Below are positions 1 to 7,370 of a stretch of DNA of 11,415 nt, piece by piece. Position numbers and translations under genes: made by a program. This DNA is from Desulfobacterales bacterium (GTDB lineage Bacteria; Desulfobacterota; DSM-4660; Desulfatiglandales; JALVZP01), in assembly GCA_027037575.1 (NCBI GenBank), contig JALVZP010000105.1, forward strand, positions 1 through 11,415, given 5' to 3'. Below the pieces are notes generated by a model, which had not been told where the DNA came from, ran no database searches, and saw only the letters and a program-made list of their open reading frames with translations. Numbering within the stretch: the stretch's first letter is position 1; the number at the start of each line of letters is the position of its first letter.

Positions 1-1
1 T

Positions 2-1132
2 GGAGGTCCTGGAAGGATAGATGATAAAAGCAGTGGCTGGTGCACATTCAATCTGAAGCTTGGATATAAGTACAGTTCTCCTTTCCTGAGGACACATAAT
101 CTCACCTTAGGTTATTACTATGAGAGGGTATTTACAGATACAGAATCCTGGAATGCATCTGATTGGAAGGAGGATATAAGGACAAGCCTTTCTCTTTTTT
201 CAGAAGGAAAGACAGATACCCATGCAATCTTTTTTCAGGATCTATGGGATATAACGGAAAAGTGGAGTCTCTATCTTGGAGGAAGATATGAGATGTGGAG
301 GGGATTTGATGCAAATAAGGCGAGAGATATTGGTGGAAAAAGGGTATGGGTTCATTTAGGAACCAAACATAGGGAGTACTTTTCACCAAAGTTTGGAATA
401 ATATATAGAGCTTATAAAGACCTAAGTCTGAGGCTTTCTTTGGCAAAGACATACAGGTTTCCTACTGTTGGAGAGATGTATCAAGGGGGGATAGATTCAT
501 CAGGATATCTTATAAAGTCCAATCCAAACCTGAATCCAGAAGAGGTATATTCTGTAGATCTGACTGCTATAAAGATGATTGAAGATGAAGGAAAGATAAG
601 ACTTAGCTGGTTCTTTAATTGGGAAAAGAATACCATCTTTCAGCAGCAGAATATATACACCATGGTAAAGAATTTCCAGAACATAGATCGTGTAAGAAAG
701 ATAGGAGTTGAGCTTTCAATGGAAAAGAGGAATTTCCTGATAAATAGACTAAATGGAATGCTAAATATCAGCTACATAGATGCAACAATAGAGAAGGATT
801 CTAATCTTCCAGATGCTGAAGGAAGCGATTTCCCTCGTGTTCCTCACTGGTTAATAAAGAGTGTGCTGAGCTATTCTCCAATAGAAAGACTTACCCTTTC
901 CATTGCACAAAGATATGCAAGCAAGCAATATAGCACCCTTACAAATACAGATAGAAGAAAGGGATATGGATGTGTAGAAGACTATTTGGTGTTTGATTTT
1001 AAGGGATCTTATAAGATAAATGATCATCTAACAGCCTCTTTTGGAATAAACAATTTTACAGATACACTCTATCATGTGTATCACCCATATCCAAGAAGGA
1101 CATTCTATTTTTCTTTAAAGACCACTTTTTAA
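2..1132 (+). CDS. TonB-dependent outer-membrane receptor, C-terminal part (5' truncated by window edge)
   Basis: The frame is open from base 2 to the TAA at 1130-1132, giving 376 residues without a plausible own start, so this is the 3' portion of a longer gene. The protein alternates short polar turns with amphipathic strands rich in aromatic residues, as in a 22-stranded outer-membrane barrel. It contains the usual late-barrel 'TYRFPTVGEMYQGG' and 'NPNLNPEEVYSVD' segments. It ends in 'FGINNFTD' followed by a final strand with terminal Phe, the typical TonB-dependent receptor C-terminus recognised by the BAM machinery. The plug domain and TonB box lie outside the window, so the substrate cannot be read directly. 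The next gene starts 27 bases downstream behind a strong ribosome-binding site. Co-transcription with NikK/NikL-like genes and a TonB complex suggests a metal or metal chelate as ligand (inference). Confidence 0.9.
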   Translation, partial: GGPGRIDDKSSGWCTFNLKLGYKYSSPFLRTHNLTLGYYYERVFTDTESWNASDWKEDIRTSLSLFSEGKTDTHAIFFQDLWDITEKWSLYLGGRYEMWRGFDANKARDIGGKRVWVHLGTKHREYFSPKFGIIYRAYKDLSLRLSLAKTYRFPTVGEMYQGGIDSSGYLIKSNPNLNPEEVYSVDLTAIKMIEDEGKIRLSWFFNWEKNTIFQQQNIYTMVKNFQNIDRVRKIGVELSMEKRNFLINRLNGMLNISYIDATIEKDSNLPDAEGSDFPRVPHWLIKSVLSYSPIERLTLSIAQRYASKQYSTLTNTDRRKGYGCVEDYLVFDFKGSYKINDHLTASFGINNFTDTLYHVYHPYPRRTFYFSLKTTF

Positions 1133-1159
1133 GCCAGGGATGCGGGAAAGGAGGGAAAG

Positions 1160-1939
1160 ATGAAAAGAAGAATAATAAGCCTTTTGACAGTAATTCTAAC
1201 CATTGGTGTGTTTGCTCAATATTCGCTTGCCCATGATATGTGGATAAATGTGGAAGACTATACCACAGAGATAGGAAGTCCTGTTTGGATAAGCTTCGGA
1301 TTTGGGCATTATTATCTTTGTCCAGGCACAGAACCTCTTTTAGCAAGATATAAAGTAAAGGTATATATGATAGGTCCAGATGGGAATAAGGTTTCATTAA
1401 GTGCTATAAATGGATGGGGATATAGTAGTATTACCCTTCAAAAGGAAGGGACATATGTAATAGTTGCAGAGAGAAAGCCAATGTTTTTTACCAAAACTAT
1501 TGAAGGATATAAGATAGGAAAGTCTAAAAAAGAAGTAAAAAATGTCATATATTGCAAGTATTCGGCAAAGTATGCAAAGGCAATAGTAAATGTTGGGAAA
1601 GCAGGGGGAAAGATATTTTCTAAAACCTTTGGGAATCTTCTTGAGATTATTCCACTTTTAGATCCTGGTAAGATAAAGGCAGGAGATTATTTTCCTGTAA
1701 AGGTCTTATTTAAAAATAGGCCAATTAAGACATGGGTGTTTGCTACCTATTCTGGCTTTTCAACTGATAAGAATGTATTTGCTTATGCCACAAAGACTGA
1801 TAGCACGGGAATATGTAAAATCAAGATAATCAGATCTGGTATATGGCTTATAAAGGTGTCTCATGAGATACCATATTCTAATCCAGAAGTATGTGATAAA
1901 TGTTCATTTTCTGCTACCTTAACATTTGAGGTAAAATAA
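1160..1939 (+). CDS. DUF4198-family exported protein, NikK-like metal-uptake accessory component
   Basis: 259 residues. An N-terminal signal peptide (charged MKRR, hydrophobic core about 6-20) is followed by 'SLAHDMWIN'. Cleavage after Ala24 would leave a mature protein starting His25-Asp-Met-Trp, a hallmark of DUF4198 proteins. DUF4198 members occur beside TonB receptors and nickel/cobalt transporters, where one group was named NikK. The rest looks like two beta-sandwich-type halves (about 25-115 and 160-259). Cysteines at 54, 132, 219, 245 and 248, the last two as a CxxC, could form a disulfide or bind metal. The start at 1160 is supported by a strong AAAGGAGGG site at 1147-1155. The stop is one base before the next ATG, so the two genes are probably co-translated. 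Role: a periplasmic step in metal uptake, inferred from family and context. The assignment to DUF4198 is firm; the metal is not. Confidence 0.8.
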   Translation: MKRRIISLLTVILTIGVFAQYSLAHDMWINVEDYTTEIGSPVWISFGFGHYYLCPGTEPLLARYKVKVYMIGPDGNKVSLSAINGWGYSSITLQKEGTYVIVAERKPMFFTKTIEGYKIGKSKKEVKNVIYCKYSAKYAKAIVNVGKAGGKIFSKTFGNLLEIIPLLDPGKIKAGDYFPVKVLFKNRPIKTWVFATYSGFSTDKNVFAYATKTDSTGICKIKIIRSGIWLIKVSHEIPYSNPEVCDKCSFSATLTFEVK

Positions 1940-1940
1940 G

Positions 1941-2393
1941 ATGAAGACTGCATCCCTGGCTTTTATTTTAACTTTATTCCTTTTTCCTTCTATCCTATAT
2001 GCACATGGGGTAAGGGGAAGGATGGGGAAAGGTGGTATTGTTGTAATTGCAGAATATGATACTGGAGAGCCAATGAGCTATGCAAAGGTGGTAATTACTG
2101 CTCCTGATAAAAAGATGCCATTTCAGATTGGAAGAACAGATAGGAATGGAAGATTCTGCTTTTTCCCGGATACTCCAGGAAAATGGAAGGTAGTAATAAG
2201 TGATGGAATGGGGCATCAGCTTCAGCTTATAGTTCCAATAAATAAAAAGATGGAGATCAGTTCAAAATATTACAAGAAAAATACATTACTTAATGGGATG
2301 TCTAAATTTCAGAGGGCAATAATTGGTCTCTCCCTTATCTTTGGCATCTCAGGAATATTTATGGGATGGAAGTCAAGAAGGCAAAAATTTTAA
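1941..2393 (+). CDS. NikL-like membrane-anchored periplasmic protein with carboxypeptidase-regulatory-like domain
   Basis: 150 residues: a signal peptide (about 1-21), a small beta-sandwich domain (about 30-100) and a C-terminal membrane helix (about 125-143) followed by a basic tail (KSRRQKF). The features 'EYDTGEPMSYAKVVITAPD' (38-56), 'GRTDRNGRFCFFPD' (64-77) and 'DGMGHQ' (88-93) match the compact domain of NikL-type accessory proteins in nickel/cobalt uptake loci. Predicted cleavage after Ala21 leaves His22 as the first mature residue, as in the preceding gene product. Start: the ATG is one base after the upstream stop, with GAGG at 1928-1931. The 3' end overlaps the next gene by 28 bases. 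It probably sits in the inner membrane with the domain in the periplasm and works with the NikK-like protein. The NikM/NikN/NikQ/NikO transport proteins that often accompany it are not in this window. Confidence 0.75.
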   Translation: MKTASLAFILTLFLFPSILYAHGVRGRMGKGGIVVIAEYDTGEPMSYAKVVITAPDKKMPFQIGRTDRNGRFCFFPDTPGKWKVVISDGMGHQLQLIVPINKKMEISSKYYKKNTLLNGMSKFQRAIIGLSLIFGISGIFMGWKSRRQKF

Positions 2394-3133
2394 TAGGCCT
2401 TATATTTTTCCTTATATTTTCTGGGATCTCCTTTTCAAAGGATATATCTCTGCAGGTAAGAAGAAATGTGAAAGAGGCGATAGATATAAGGCAAAAGGCA
2501 CAGGAAGAGGAAGACAGGTGGTTTGAGGAAAGAAAGAGGCTTGAAAAGGAGTATAAAAAGCTCCAGGAAGAAAATAAGGCCCTATCTGAGGAAGTAAAAA
2601 AGCTAAATGATGAAATTGCTTCTCATAAAAGGTCTATAAAAGGGATAAAAGAAGATATTTCTGAGATAGATGAAATAAGATCTAAAATTGAGCCACTTAT
2701 CTTAGGCATATATAAGAGGCTTTGTGAGTTTGTAGAAAAGGATATTCCATTTCTTCCTATGGAAAGGGAAAATAGGCTTAAAAGGCTTAGAAAGATGATT
2801 GGAGATCCAAATGTAGATGTTTCTGAAAAGTTTAGAAGTCTTATGGAAGCAATATTTATCGAGGCAAGATATGGAAATACAATAGAGGTCTATAGGGATA
2901 GGATTAAGATAGGAGAAAAAAACATATATGCAAATATATTCAGGTTTGGGAGGGTATCCCTTTTTTTTGAAACCTTAGATGGAAAAAGATGTGGATACTT
3001 TGATCCTTCATATGGATGGAGATACTTTCCAAAAAGATATAATAAAGGCATATCAGATGCTATAGAGATTGCAGAAAAAAGGCGTCCAGCAGAAATAATA
3101 GATCTTCCTATAGGAAGGATAATGAGAAGATGA
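2366..3133 (+). CDS. DUF3450 family periplasmic coiled-coil protein of the TonB2 cluster
   Basis: 255 residues. A signal peptide (about 1-24; hydrophobic 'ILIGLIFFLIFSG') is followed by a charged coiled coil (about 30-108) and then a compact C-terminal domain. The diagnostic DUF3450 blocks are present: 'DIPFLPMERENRLKRL' (126-141), 'EARYGNTIEVYR' (166-177) and 'FRFGRVSLFFETLDG' (192-206). This family is encoded as the first gene of TonB2-type clusters (DUF3450, TtpC, ExbB2, ExbD2, TonB2, TPR), exactly the order seen here. The precise role is unknown; it is presumed to assist the energy-transducing complex in the periplasm. The ATG at 2366 lies inside the upstream gene (28-base overlap) and is chosen because it gives an intact signal peptide. 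The end overlaps the next gene through an ATGA. Confidence 0.9.
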   Translation: MEVKKAKILIGLIFFLIFSGISFSKDISLQVRRNVKEAIDIRQKAQEEEDRWFEERKRLEKEYKKLQEENKALSEEVKKLNDEIASHKRSIKGIKEDISEIDEIRSKIEPLILGIYKRLCEFVEKDIPFLPMERENRLKRLRKMIGDPNVDVSEKFRSLMEAIFIEARYGNTIEVYRDRIKIGEKNIYANIFRFGRVSLFFETLDGKRCGYFDPSYGWRYFPKRYNKGISDAIEIAEKRRPAEIIDLPIGRIMRR

Positions 3134-4536
3134 GATTATTATTGTGCCTTATTTTTATCTTTTTTTTTCTTCAGCATCCTTCATATACTTCAGATATGAG
3201 AGTTATGATGATTGAGGCAAAAAAGAATTTACTTATGAAGGCAAAAAAAGAGAAGGAGGAGGCAAAAAAGGAAAAGGAGGAGATAGAAAGGAGGATATTA
3301 GAGAATAAAAAGATACTTTTGGAAAAGATAGAAGAGCTAAAGAGAGAAAATGAAGACCTAAGAAAAAGAAAGGAAGAGCTAAGTAAAGAGCTTAAAGATC
3401 TTATAAAAGAGGAGGATAATCTTAGAAAGGAGAAAGAAAGGAAGGAAGAGGAAATAGAGGATCTTATAGCAGCCATAAGAAGTAGTGCAAAGGAGACCAT
3501 AGGGCTTTTAAACAAGAGTCCTCAATCAGCAATAATAAGGGGAAGGGAAAAAGAGATCAGACCAATATTGAATAAATCTGAATTTCCAAGTCTACGCAGT
3601 ATAAAGAGGATGATAGATATACTTTTTCAGGAAATAGGACTTTCTGGTGAGGTAAGGGTGATAAAAGGAAGATTTATAGATAGGTCTGGAGCTGAAAAAT
3701 TAGGAGAAATACTCTTTATTGGAAACTTTGAGCAGGCATATAGAACCAAGGAAGAAACAGGTTTTCTCCTTTATTCAGAAGCAAGCAAGAGATTATTTTC
3801 TCTCTCACGGCTTCCTCCAAGAAGTATGAGAAAAAAACTTAGTGAGTATATGGACGGAAAAAGTGAGAGTGTTCCAGTTGATATCACAAGGGGTGCTGCA
3901 ATAAGACAGCTCAAATACAGGCTGAGCCTGATAGAAGAGATTCCAAAGGGAGGACCAATTGTTATCCCAATCCTATTTATCGGGCTTGTCTCATTCATCC
4001 TTATATTGGAAAGGACAATATATCTTTATAGAAAGGATCATAATTCAGATAGGCTAATAAATGAATTTATGCTGGATCTATCCAGAAATGAAATAAAAGA
4101 ATGTGAGAAGATATGTTTAAAAGAAAAGGATAAGCCTGTATTTAGAGTCCTTTTTTCAGGGATAAAGGCAATGGATCTTTCAAAGGAGGAGCTTGAAGAT
4201 AGGCTTGAAGAGGCAATTTTAAATGAAATACCATCTCTTGAAAGATTTCTTTCTACAATAATAATTCTTGCAGAAATATCCCCACTTCTTGGACTTCTCG
4301 GGACAGTTACAGGAATAATAAGGACATTTCATGTGATTGCCCTATATGGGACAGGTGATCCAAGACTTATGTCCTCTGGTATATCAGAGGCCCTTGTTAC
4401 AACGATGCTTGGACTTATGGTTGCAATACCTGTAATGTTCTTTCACACACTTCTTTCTACAAAGGTGGAAAACATTATATCCAAGATGGAAAAGGCAGCA
4501 GTTTCATTTGTAAATACAATTAAAGGAAAAAGATGA
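3130..4536 (+). CDS. ttpC: TtpC-type MotA/TolQ/ExbB proton channel protein with long N-terminal coiled coil
   Basis: 468 residues, against about 160-240 for plain ExbB. A signal peptide (1-20) precedes a long Lys/Glu coiled coil (about 25-125), a periplasmic region (to about 270) and a C-terminal ExbB/TolQ-like domain. Membrane helices lie near 273-295, 374-398 and 420-443. The channel signature 'SPLLGLLGTVTGIIRTF' is at 384-400, followed by 'GISEALVTTMLGLMVAIP' (417-434). This architecture is that of TtpC, a fourth component that the Vibrio TonB2 system needs in addition to ExbB2/ExbD2/TonB2. It probably couples the proton-driven ExbB/ExbD motor to TonB. It starts in an ATGA overlap with the DUF3450 gene (GGAAGGA at 3113-3119) and ends in an ATGA overlap with exbB. 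Its channel segment is nearly identical at DNA level to that of exbB. Confidence 0.92.
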   Translation: MRLLLCLIFIFFFLQHPSYTSDMRVMMIEAKKNLLMKAKKEKEEAKKEKEEIERRILENKKILLEKIEELKRENEDLRKRKEELSKELKDLIKEEDNLRKEKERKEEEIEDLIAAIRSSAKETIGLLNKSPQSAIIRGREKEIRPILNKSEFPSLRSIKRMIDILFQEIGLSGEVRVIKGRFIDRSGAEKLGEILFIGNFEQAYRTKEETGFLLYSEASKRLFSLSRLPPRSMRKKLSEYMDGKSESVPVDITRGAAIRQLKYRLSLIEEIPKGGPIVIPILFIGLVSFILILERTIYLYRKDHNSDRLINEFMLDLSRNEIKECEKICLKEKDKPVFRVLFSGIKAMDLSKEELEDRLEEAILNEIPSLERFLSTIIILAEISPLLGLLGTVTGIIRTFHVIALYGTGDPRLMSSGISEALVTTMLGLMVAIPVMFFHTLLSTKVENIISKMEKAAVSFVNTIKGKR

Positions 4537-5021
4537 TGGGAATAATTGATTATATAAAGGCTGGTGGGATTATTATGCTTCCACTTTTTTTTATTTCATT
4601 ATTCATGTGGACACTCATCTTAGAGAAGATATTTTTCTTTAATTCACTTTTTAAGATGGATCTAAAAAAGGTGATCATAGACAGGATTTCAAAAGAAGGC
4701 GAGGAAGAAATAAGGCTTTCCATGTATCCATCCATTGATAAGCATATTCCTACAATAAAGACACTTGCCTTCATTTCTCCCCTTCTTGGACTTCTTGGGA
4801 CAGTTACAGGAATGATAAGGACATTTGATGTAATTTCTATCTTTGGAACAGGAAATATAAGGCTTATGACAATAGGTATATCAGAGGCACTTATTACAAC
4901 AGAGACAGGCCTTGTAATTGCAATTCCAGGAATTTATATGAGTAGATTCTTGGAAAGAAAGGCTGAGAGGATAAAGCATGAGATAAATTCTGCAATAATT
5001 TATGCAAAAAGACATACTTAG
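4533..5021 (+). CDS. exbB: ExbB proton channel subunit (TonB2 system)
   Basis: 162 residues, a short ExbB of the ExbB2 type with three membrane helices (about 12-34, 74-98, 118-140) and little N-terminal extension. The MotA/TolQ/ExbB signature 'SPLLGLLGTVTGMIRTF' is at 82-98, followed by 'GISEALITTETGLVIAIP' (115-132). ExbB forms the inner-membrane pentamer around ExbD helices and turns the proton gradient into work on TonB. Two adjacent ATGs (4533 and 4536) could serve as start. The first gives the ATGA overlap with ttpC and sits 5 bases behind AAGGA (4523-4527). The stop TAG directly abuts the ATG of exbD, indicating coupled synthesis. Confidence 0.93.
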   Translation: MMGIIDYIKAGGIIMLPLFFISLFMWTLILEKIFFFNSLFKMDLKKVIIDRISKEGEEEIRLSMYPSIDKHIPTIKTLAFISPLLGLLGTVTGMIRTFDVISIFGTGNIRLMTIGISEALITTETGLVIAIPGIYMSRFLERKAERIKHEINSAIIYAKRHT

Positions 5022-5432
5022 ATGATAAATGTAACAAAGAAGAGAAGGATAAAGAAAAAAGGTTTGGTCTTAAATATAGCACCACTTATAGACATGATGT
5101 TTATCCTCCTTATCTTTTTTGTTGTTACCACGAGTTTTGTAAAGGAGACAGGAGTCAAAGTAAATAGACCTATTGCCAGGACTGCTAAGAGGAAGGGAGG
5201 ACAAGTTATACTTGTTGGTGTAACAAAGGATGGAAGGATATATATGAATAGAAAAGAGATTGATATCCGATCCTTAAGGACATATGTGGAAAGAGAGCTT
5301 TCAGAAAATCCAAATTCTTCAGTAATAATAGTTGCAGACAGAGACAGCAGAACAGGTATTGTAATAAAGGTTATGGATGAATGTAAGCTTGCAGGAGCAA
5401 AGAATATTGCAATTGCTGCAAGGAATGAATAG
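5022..5432 (+). CDS. exbD: ExbD (biopolymer transport protein of the TonB2 motor)
   Basis: 136 residues, the usual ExbD length. A basic cytoplasmic tail (KKRRIKKK) is followed by 'IAPLIDMMFILLIFFVVTTSF' (about 19-39, one residue longer in the gene), the single membrane helix of ExbD/TolR. Asp24 is in the position of the essential proton-carrying Asp25 of E. coli ExbD. A periplasmic ExbD domain follows, with 'VTKDGRIYMNRKEID' (67-81) and 'VIIVADRDSRTGIVIKVMD' (100-118). It abuts exbB with no spacer and overlaps tonB by 8 bases, so all motor subunits are likely made together. Confidence 0.95.
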   Translation: MINVTKKRRIKKKGLVLNIAPLIDMMFILLIFFVVTTSFVKETGVKVNRPIARTAKRKGGQVILVGVTKDGRIYMNRKEIDIRSLRTYVERELSENPNSSVIIVADRDSRTGIVIKVMDECKLAGAKNIAIAARNE

Positions 5433-6078
5433 GTGGATAAGTTTGATTATTGCCTTTTTTATAACAGGGCTTCTCTTTTACCTAATGCCTTGTCTCATAA
5501 GGAAGGAGCCAGAGATAGCAAAGATTGGAGAAAGGATAGATTATGTGGATGTTATCAGGATAAAGGAGAAGAGAGAAGATCAAATAAGTCATAAAAAGAA
5601 AATCATAGAGAAGTCCAGGAAATTAAAGCTTATTAAGGCAAAAGCCATTTATATAAGCCCAGAAATAAGATTTTCTAAGGATCTGGATATTCCTTTCAAA
5701 ATAAACCTTAAGCTCCCTGCCATTTCCGAAGATATACCTGTTGAGCCTATATCTAAAATAAGATCAAATCTTTTAGGAATAAAAGGGGCATTTACCATAG
5801 GAGAAGTAGATTCTCCTCCTGTGCCTATTGTCCAGATTCCTCCTGTTTATCCAATCTCAGCAAGGATGAAAGGTATAGAAGGGTGGGTTGTAGTGAGATT
5901 CATAGTGGATGAAAAAGGGAGGGTAAGTCATATAAGGATTGTAGAAAGTAAGCCAAAAGGTGTTTTTGAGGATTCAGTGATAAGATGTGTTAGTAGATGG
6001 AGATTTAAACCAGCAGTATTTGAAGGAATAAAGGTAAAGACACTTGTTCAGACAAAGATAAGGTTCAAGCTAAGATGA
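5425..6078 (+). CDS. tonB: TonB energy-transducing protein (TonB2-like, no proline-rich spacer)
   Basis: 217 residues. An N-terminal signal-anchor helix (about 5-24) is followed by a periplasmic linker (about 25-130) and a TonB C-terminal domain (about 130-217). The domain contains 'PPVYPISARMKGIEGWVVV' (139-157), 'FIVDEKGRVSHIRIVES' (159-175) and 'SRWRFKPA' (190-197), all standard. TonB spans the periplasm and pulls on the TonB box of outer-membrane receptors, here presumably including the receptor at the left edge. The linker is Lys/Ile-rich and lacks the long Pro-Glu/Pro-Lys repeats of E. coli TonB. I chose ATG 5425, which overlaps the exbD stop by 8 bases. An upstream in-frame ATG at 5377 would add 16 residues encoded wholly inside exbD and place polar residues before the anchor. 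The 3' end overlaps the TPR gene by ATGA. Confidence 0.92.
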   Translation: MNRWISLIIAFFITGLLFYLMPCLIRKEPEIAKIGERIDYVDVIRIKEKREDQISHKKKIIEKSRKLKLIKAKAIYISPEIRFSKDLDIPFKINLKLPAISEDIPVEPISKIRSNLLGIKGAFTIGEVDSPPVPIVQIPPVYPISARMKGIEGWVVVRFIVDEKGRVSHIRIVESKPKGVFEDSVIRCVSRWRFKPAVFEGIKVKTLVQTKIRFKLR

Positions 6079-7289
6079 GACTAAAAATCCTCCCTTTTAT
6101 CTTCATTCTTGCACTTGGCACATCTTATGCATCTGAGATCCCTTATTCTGTAAGATTTATTGTATATCATGCACAGAGGCTTATGGAAAAAAGAGAATAT
6201 GACAAGGCAATTGAGCTTTTAAAGGGGTTTCAAAAAAGAAATAAGTCTTGCTCCAAGCACTATCTTATAGATTTTATCTTGGGAAACTGCTTTTTTATGA
6301 AAGGAGATTACAGAACTGCAGTCAATTATTATCAGGGTTCAGTAAAGAAGAATCCAGAATTCTTTTCTGGATGGTTTAATCTTGCAGAATGCCTATATAA
6401 ACTAAAAAGATATAGGGATGCTGCCTCCTCTTTTATAAAGGCATATAGTGTATCAGCCAAGAAGGATCCTGAATACCTTTATTATGCAGGAATAAGTTTT
6501 CTTAATGCAGGGATGTGTAGAGATGCCATTAGGGTATTAAAGAAGCTTCCCTTAAAAAAGATAGAATGGAGAGAGGCTATTGCTCATGCGTATATTTCAT
6601 GTAATGAATTTAGGGAGGCACTCCCATTTGTAGAAGAGCTATCTGAAAAGAAGATAAAAAATAGGAAGATGTGGCAAAGGATAAGGATCCAGATATATCT
6701 CTCCCTGGGGATGGAAGATAAGGCTCTTTCTTATTTAAAGAGGCTTGTAAAAGAAGACCCAGTAGATCCTATCTGGTGGAAAGGTCTTGCTCATATTTAT
6801 CTAAGGAAAAACAAATATAAAGATGCACTGTGTGCACTTATAATAAAAGGATTTCTTTTACCTTTGTCAGATCAGGAAAAAAAGGTTGCAGCACAGCTAA
6901 GTCTGGCATTAGGTATTCCTAAGCAGGCATTAAAATTCTACGTGGGACTTTTAAATAAGAGATCTGACCCAGGACTTTATTACTATATCTCCCAATGCTA
7001 TATAAGGATTCATAAACTAAAGGATGCAATCTTTTATTTAAACAGGGCAATAAAGCTCAGACCAGACAAAAAGTATTTAATTCTAAAGGCAAATCTCCTT
7101 TATCAAATGGGGGAATATAAAAGTGCAGGGATGATATTTGAAAGATTAGCAAGAAGGAATATAGAACCTGAGAAGATGTGGCTTATGGCAGGATATTCCT
7201 ATATTAATGCAGGAGATCTAAGAGAAGGATATTTTGCATTAAACCAGGCAAAGAAATACTCAAAAAATAAAAAAAGACATGAGAAATAA
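6075..7289 (+). CDS. Exported TPR-repeat protein of the TonB2 cluster
   Basis: 404 residues with a signal peptide (1-20, 'ALGTSYAS') and tetratricopeptide repeats over almost the whole mature chain. Recognisable units lie near 24-57, 65-95, 98-128, 133-160, 198-230, 300-331, 334-364 and 369-396. Typical positions are 'AECLYKLKRYRDAASSFIKA' (104-123) and 'AIFYLNRAIKLRPDKKY' (318-334). A TPR protein closes TonB2-type clusters in other bacteria. Its role there is thought to be as a periplasmic scaffold for the TonB complex or its receptors, but it is poorly defined. The start is in an ATGA overlap with tonB. It is the last gene of the operon: no gene on this strand follows for 284 bases, although no convincing hairpin terminator is visible after the stop. 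Confidence 0.88.
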   Translation: MRLKILPFIFILALGTSYASEIPYSVRFIVYHAQRLMEKREYDKAIELLKGFQKRNKSCSKHYLIDFILGNCFFMKGDYRTAVNYYQGSVKKNPEFFSGWFNLAECLYKLKRYRDAASSFIKAYSVSAKKDPEYLYYAGISFLNAGMCRDAIRVLKKLPLKKIEWREAIAHAYISCNEFREALPFVEELSEKKIKNRKMWQRIRIQIYLSLGMEDKALSYLKRLVKEDPVDPIWWKGLAHIYLRKNKYKDALCALIIKGFLLPLSDQEKKVAAQLSLALGIPKQALKFYVGLLNKRSDPGLYYYISQCYIRIHKLKDAIFYLNRAIKLRPDKKYLILKANLLYQMGEYKSAGMIFERLARRNIEPEKMWLMAGYSYINAGDLREGYFALNQAKKYSKNKKRHEK

Positions 7290-7370
7290 AGTAATCTTTT
7301 AATGAATTTTTTCACTTAATCTAAGATTTGGGAATATATTGCTTAAAAGCAGATTATTATTTAAACAAAA

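Noticed and set aside
293..1132. ATG 293 as the start of a 279-residue protein
   Set aside because: The frame is open and receptor-like back to base 2, so this ATG is an internal Met of the TonB-dependent receptor.
3240..3300. A-rich repeat-like stretch (gcaaaaaaagagaaggagg units)
   Set aside because: Explained by repeated Lys/Glu/Ala codons of the TtpC coiled coil rather than a DNA repeat with its own function.
3171..3515. Minus-strand Ser/Phe-rich reading frame opposite the coiled coil of ttpC
   Set aside because: It is the mirror image of the Lys/Glu codon repeats in the coiled coil; no ribosome-binding site and no family resemblance.
5377..5424. Upstream in-frame ATG for tonB
   Set aside because: It would add 16 polar residues encoded entirely within exbD before the membrane anchor; ATG 5425 gives a standard TonB N-terminus and a short overlap with the exbD stop.
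7290..7370. Possible terminators after the TPR gene (AATC-TAA-GATT near 7319-7329; TGCT-TTTA-AGCA near 7340-7351)
   Set aside because: Stems of only four AT-rich pairs without a proper following T-run; too weak to call.
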